DNA from: Cyanobium sp. NIES-981
GTDB taxonomy: Bacteria; Cyanobacteriota; Cyanobacteriia; PCC-6307; Cyanobiaceae
DNA: 6,241 nucleotides
Reading direction: 5' to 3'
Assembly: GCA_945907085.1 (NCBI GenBank)
Contig: CAMDSS010000117.1
Location: 1 to 6,241, forward strand
The first letter of the stretch is position 1; every line of letters begins with the position of its first letter. Below are positions 5,434 through 6,241 of the stretch, in pieces. Below the pieces are notes generated by a model. The model was not told the origin of the DNA. It saw nothing but the letters and a program-made list of their open reading frames with translations, and ran no database searches. Position numbers and translations under genes: made by a program.

Positions 5434-5541
5434 ATGGAAACCAACGATCTCGGCTTTGTTGCCAGCCTCATGTTCGTGTTGGTTCCGGCTGTCTTTTTGA
5501 TCATTCTTTACATTCAAACCAACAGCCGCCAAGGCGGCTAG
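5434..5541 (+). CDS. psbM: Photosystem II reaction centre protein PsbM
   Basis: PsbM is a single-helix thylakoid subunit at the photosystem II dimer interface, next to PsbT in the assembled complex. The 35-residue product begins METNDLGFVASLMFVLVPAV and ends IQTNSRQGG. One membrane helix spans about residues 6-28, between the short METND lumenal end and the QTNSR stromal tail. The family is 33-36 residues, so this is full length. The tail ends RQGG where many homologues end REG. The ATG at 5434 is fixed by the invariant METN start; no Shine-Dalgarno sequence is visible. It follows the ferredoxin by 61 bp on the same strand. A perfect hairpin lies across its last codons and the first base of the stop. 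Confidence 0.96.
   Translation: METNDLGFVASLMFVLVPAVFLIILYIQTNSRQGG
5524..5539. repeat. Perfect 7-bp inverted repeat across the psbM 3' end
   Basis: AGCCGCC (5524-5530) and GGCGGCT (5533-5539) are exact reverse complements separated by two bases. The repeat encodes the last PsbM residues and runs into the stop codon. The convergent stress-protein gene ends at 5550, so the same hairpin would form just beyond the end of its transcript. No U-run follows on the psbM side. On the opposite strand the downstream sequence is GT-rich (GTTGGTTTG), at best a weak terminator. A bidirectional 3'-end or mRNA-stability element is possible. Confidence 0.5.
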
Positions 5542-5549
5542 CGGACCCT

Positions 5550-6241
5550 CTAGCGCTGTTCTGGCTCTCGCACCAGCAACACAGGTGCGGGGGCGTGAAC
5601 CCGGATGAAGTCGCTTACGGAGCTGCCCAGCAGGCGGTCGATGTCGACCAAGCTTTTGGCCACCACGGGGCGGCGGTCCTGGGAGGCAATCACCAGGAGA
5701 TCGGCCTTGATCTCGTCGGCGGCATTGCAGACGGTTCGGCCGATATCCCCAGAGCGGTGAATCGGTTGGAGCTCCACCCCAAAGCTCCGGGCCCGCTGAA
5801 CCGCTTTTTCAAGCAGCAGATCGGCGGGATTCTTTCCCCCCCTTGAGGGGGTGATGTCTTGGCGGGTCACGTGGACCCCCGTAAGGGTGCCGCCTGGGAT
5901 ATCGCGCACCAGTTCGCAGGCCAGTTTGAGGGCGTCATCCCCCACTCCGGTGCCATCGATGGTCACCAGCACGCGGTTGATGTGGCGGATGTAGAGGTCG
6001 TCGCGCACCAGCAACATCGGCCTGGTGGAGAGCTGGAAGACGTATTGGCTGGCGCTATTGCTCAGGATCGATTGCAGCCGGCTCATGCCCCTGGAGCCCA
6101 TCACGATCAGATCGCTATCGAGCTCATCGGCCACCTGGAGCACGGTTTGCTTGGTGTCGCCTTGGCGAATGATCGTGTTCACGTCGCTGGGGTTGAGCCC
6201 GAGCCGTTGCACGGCTTCGGCCACGATGCCGGCAGCCTTTT
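5550..6241 (-). CDS. Tandem universal stress protein (UspA) family, 5' end outside window
   Basis: The visible 229 codons hold the end of one Usp domain and a complete second one. The frame is open to the window edge, so the true start lies beyond 6241 and the full protein is probably near 280-300 residues. The first domain shows the family core LIVMGSRGMSRLQSILSNS, close to the ATP-loop pattern G-x2-G-x9-G-S/T but with Asn for the third Gly. It ends PMLLVRDD. The second domain runs from about INRVLVTIDGTGVG to APVLLVREPEQR. It lacks the GxxG half of the loop (ASQDRRP) but keeps LLGSS. Nucleotide binding is therefore doubtful in the second domain and altered in the first. Usp proteins are soluble and act in stress survival; the specific role cannot be assigned. 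The gene converges on psbM, leaving only 8 bp between stop codons. A C7/G5 hairpin (5838-5851) lies within the second domain's coding sequence. Confidence 0.9.
   Translation of the reverse strand, partial: KAAGIVAEAVQRLGLNPSDVNTIIRQGDTKQTVLQVADELDSDLIVMGSRGMSRLQSILSNSASQYVFQLSTRPMLLVRDDLYIRHINRVLVTIDGTGVGDDALKLACELVRDIPGGTLTGVHVTRQDITPSRGGKNPADLLLEKAVQRARSFGVELQPIHRSGDIGRTVCNAADEIKADLLVIASQDRRPVVAKSLVDIDRLLGSSVSDFIRVHAPAPVLLVREPEQR

Noticed and set aside
1..6241. Mobile element, phage, defence or biosynthetic system
   Set aside because: Every substantial reading frame with a recognisable product is a core cyanobacterial gene. No transposase, integrase, toxin-antitoxin pair, CRISPR repeat or long terminal repeat was found.

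Overview
The window is chromosomal DNA from a GC-rich oxygenic cyanobacterium, most likely a picocyanobacterium of the Synechococcus/Cyanobium type. The assignment rests on near-textbook photosystem II proteins (PsbB/CP47, PsbT, PsbM) beside housekeeping genes. I recall a similar order from marine Synechococcus and Prochlorococcus genomes, but could not check it. No mobile elements, CRISPR arrays, tRNAs or rRNAs were seen, and the window looks like core genome.

Layout. Positions 1-4773 are transcribed on the minus strand. Reading in that direction the genes are psbB (4773-3214), psbT (3175-3080), an intrinsic terminator (3022-2997), nrdR (2844-2347), the ribosomal protein S1 gene (2204-1131), a HAD-family phosphatase (1097-318) and the 5' part of metK (275-1, running off the window). 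On the plus strand, divergent from psbB, are a [2Fe-2S] ferredoxin (4890-5372) and psbM (5434-5541). A universal stress protein gene (6241-5550, minus strand, 5' end outside the window) converges on psbM with only 8 bases between the stop codons.

How the genes fit together. psbB-psbT looks like a two-gene photosystem II transcription unit closed by a clear terminator. A short shared region of 116 bp separates it from the ferredoxin-psbM pair, so the centre of the window is a small photosystem II locus with an electron carrier placed between two of its subunits. The ferredoxin has adrenodoxin/ISC-type cysteine spacing rather than that of the photosynthetic PetF, which makes it a candidate for biogenesis or redox maintenance rather than bulk electron transport. 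nrdR, S1, the phosphatase and metK form a growth-related minus-strand series: control of deoxyribonucleotide synthesis, translation initiation, phosphate-ester hydrolysis and S-adenosylmethionine synthesis. S1, the phosphatase and metK are separated by only 33 and 42 bp and may be cotranscribed.

I found no convincing novel system. The observations most worth a second look are non-coding or small: a set of mutually exclusive hairpins in the S1 leader, a palindrome inside a putative nrdR promoter spacer, the unusual ferredoxin with its acidic repeat-bearing tail, and a perfect hairpin across the psbM stop codon. No gene-free stretch exceeds 300 bases. The longest, 2845-3079, holds a terminator, a putative promoter and inverted repeats.
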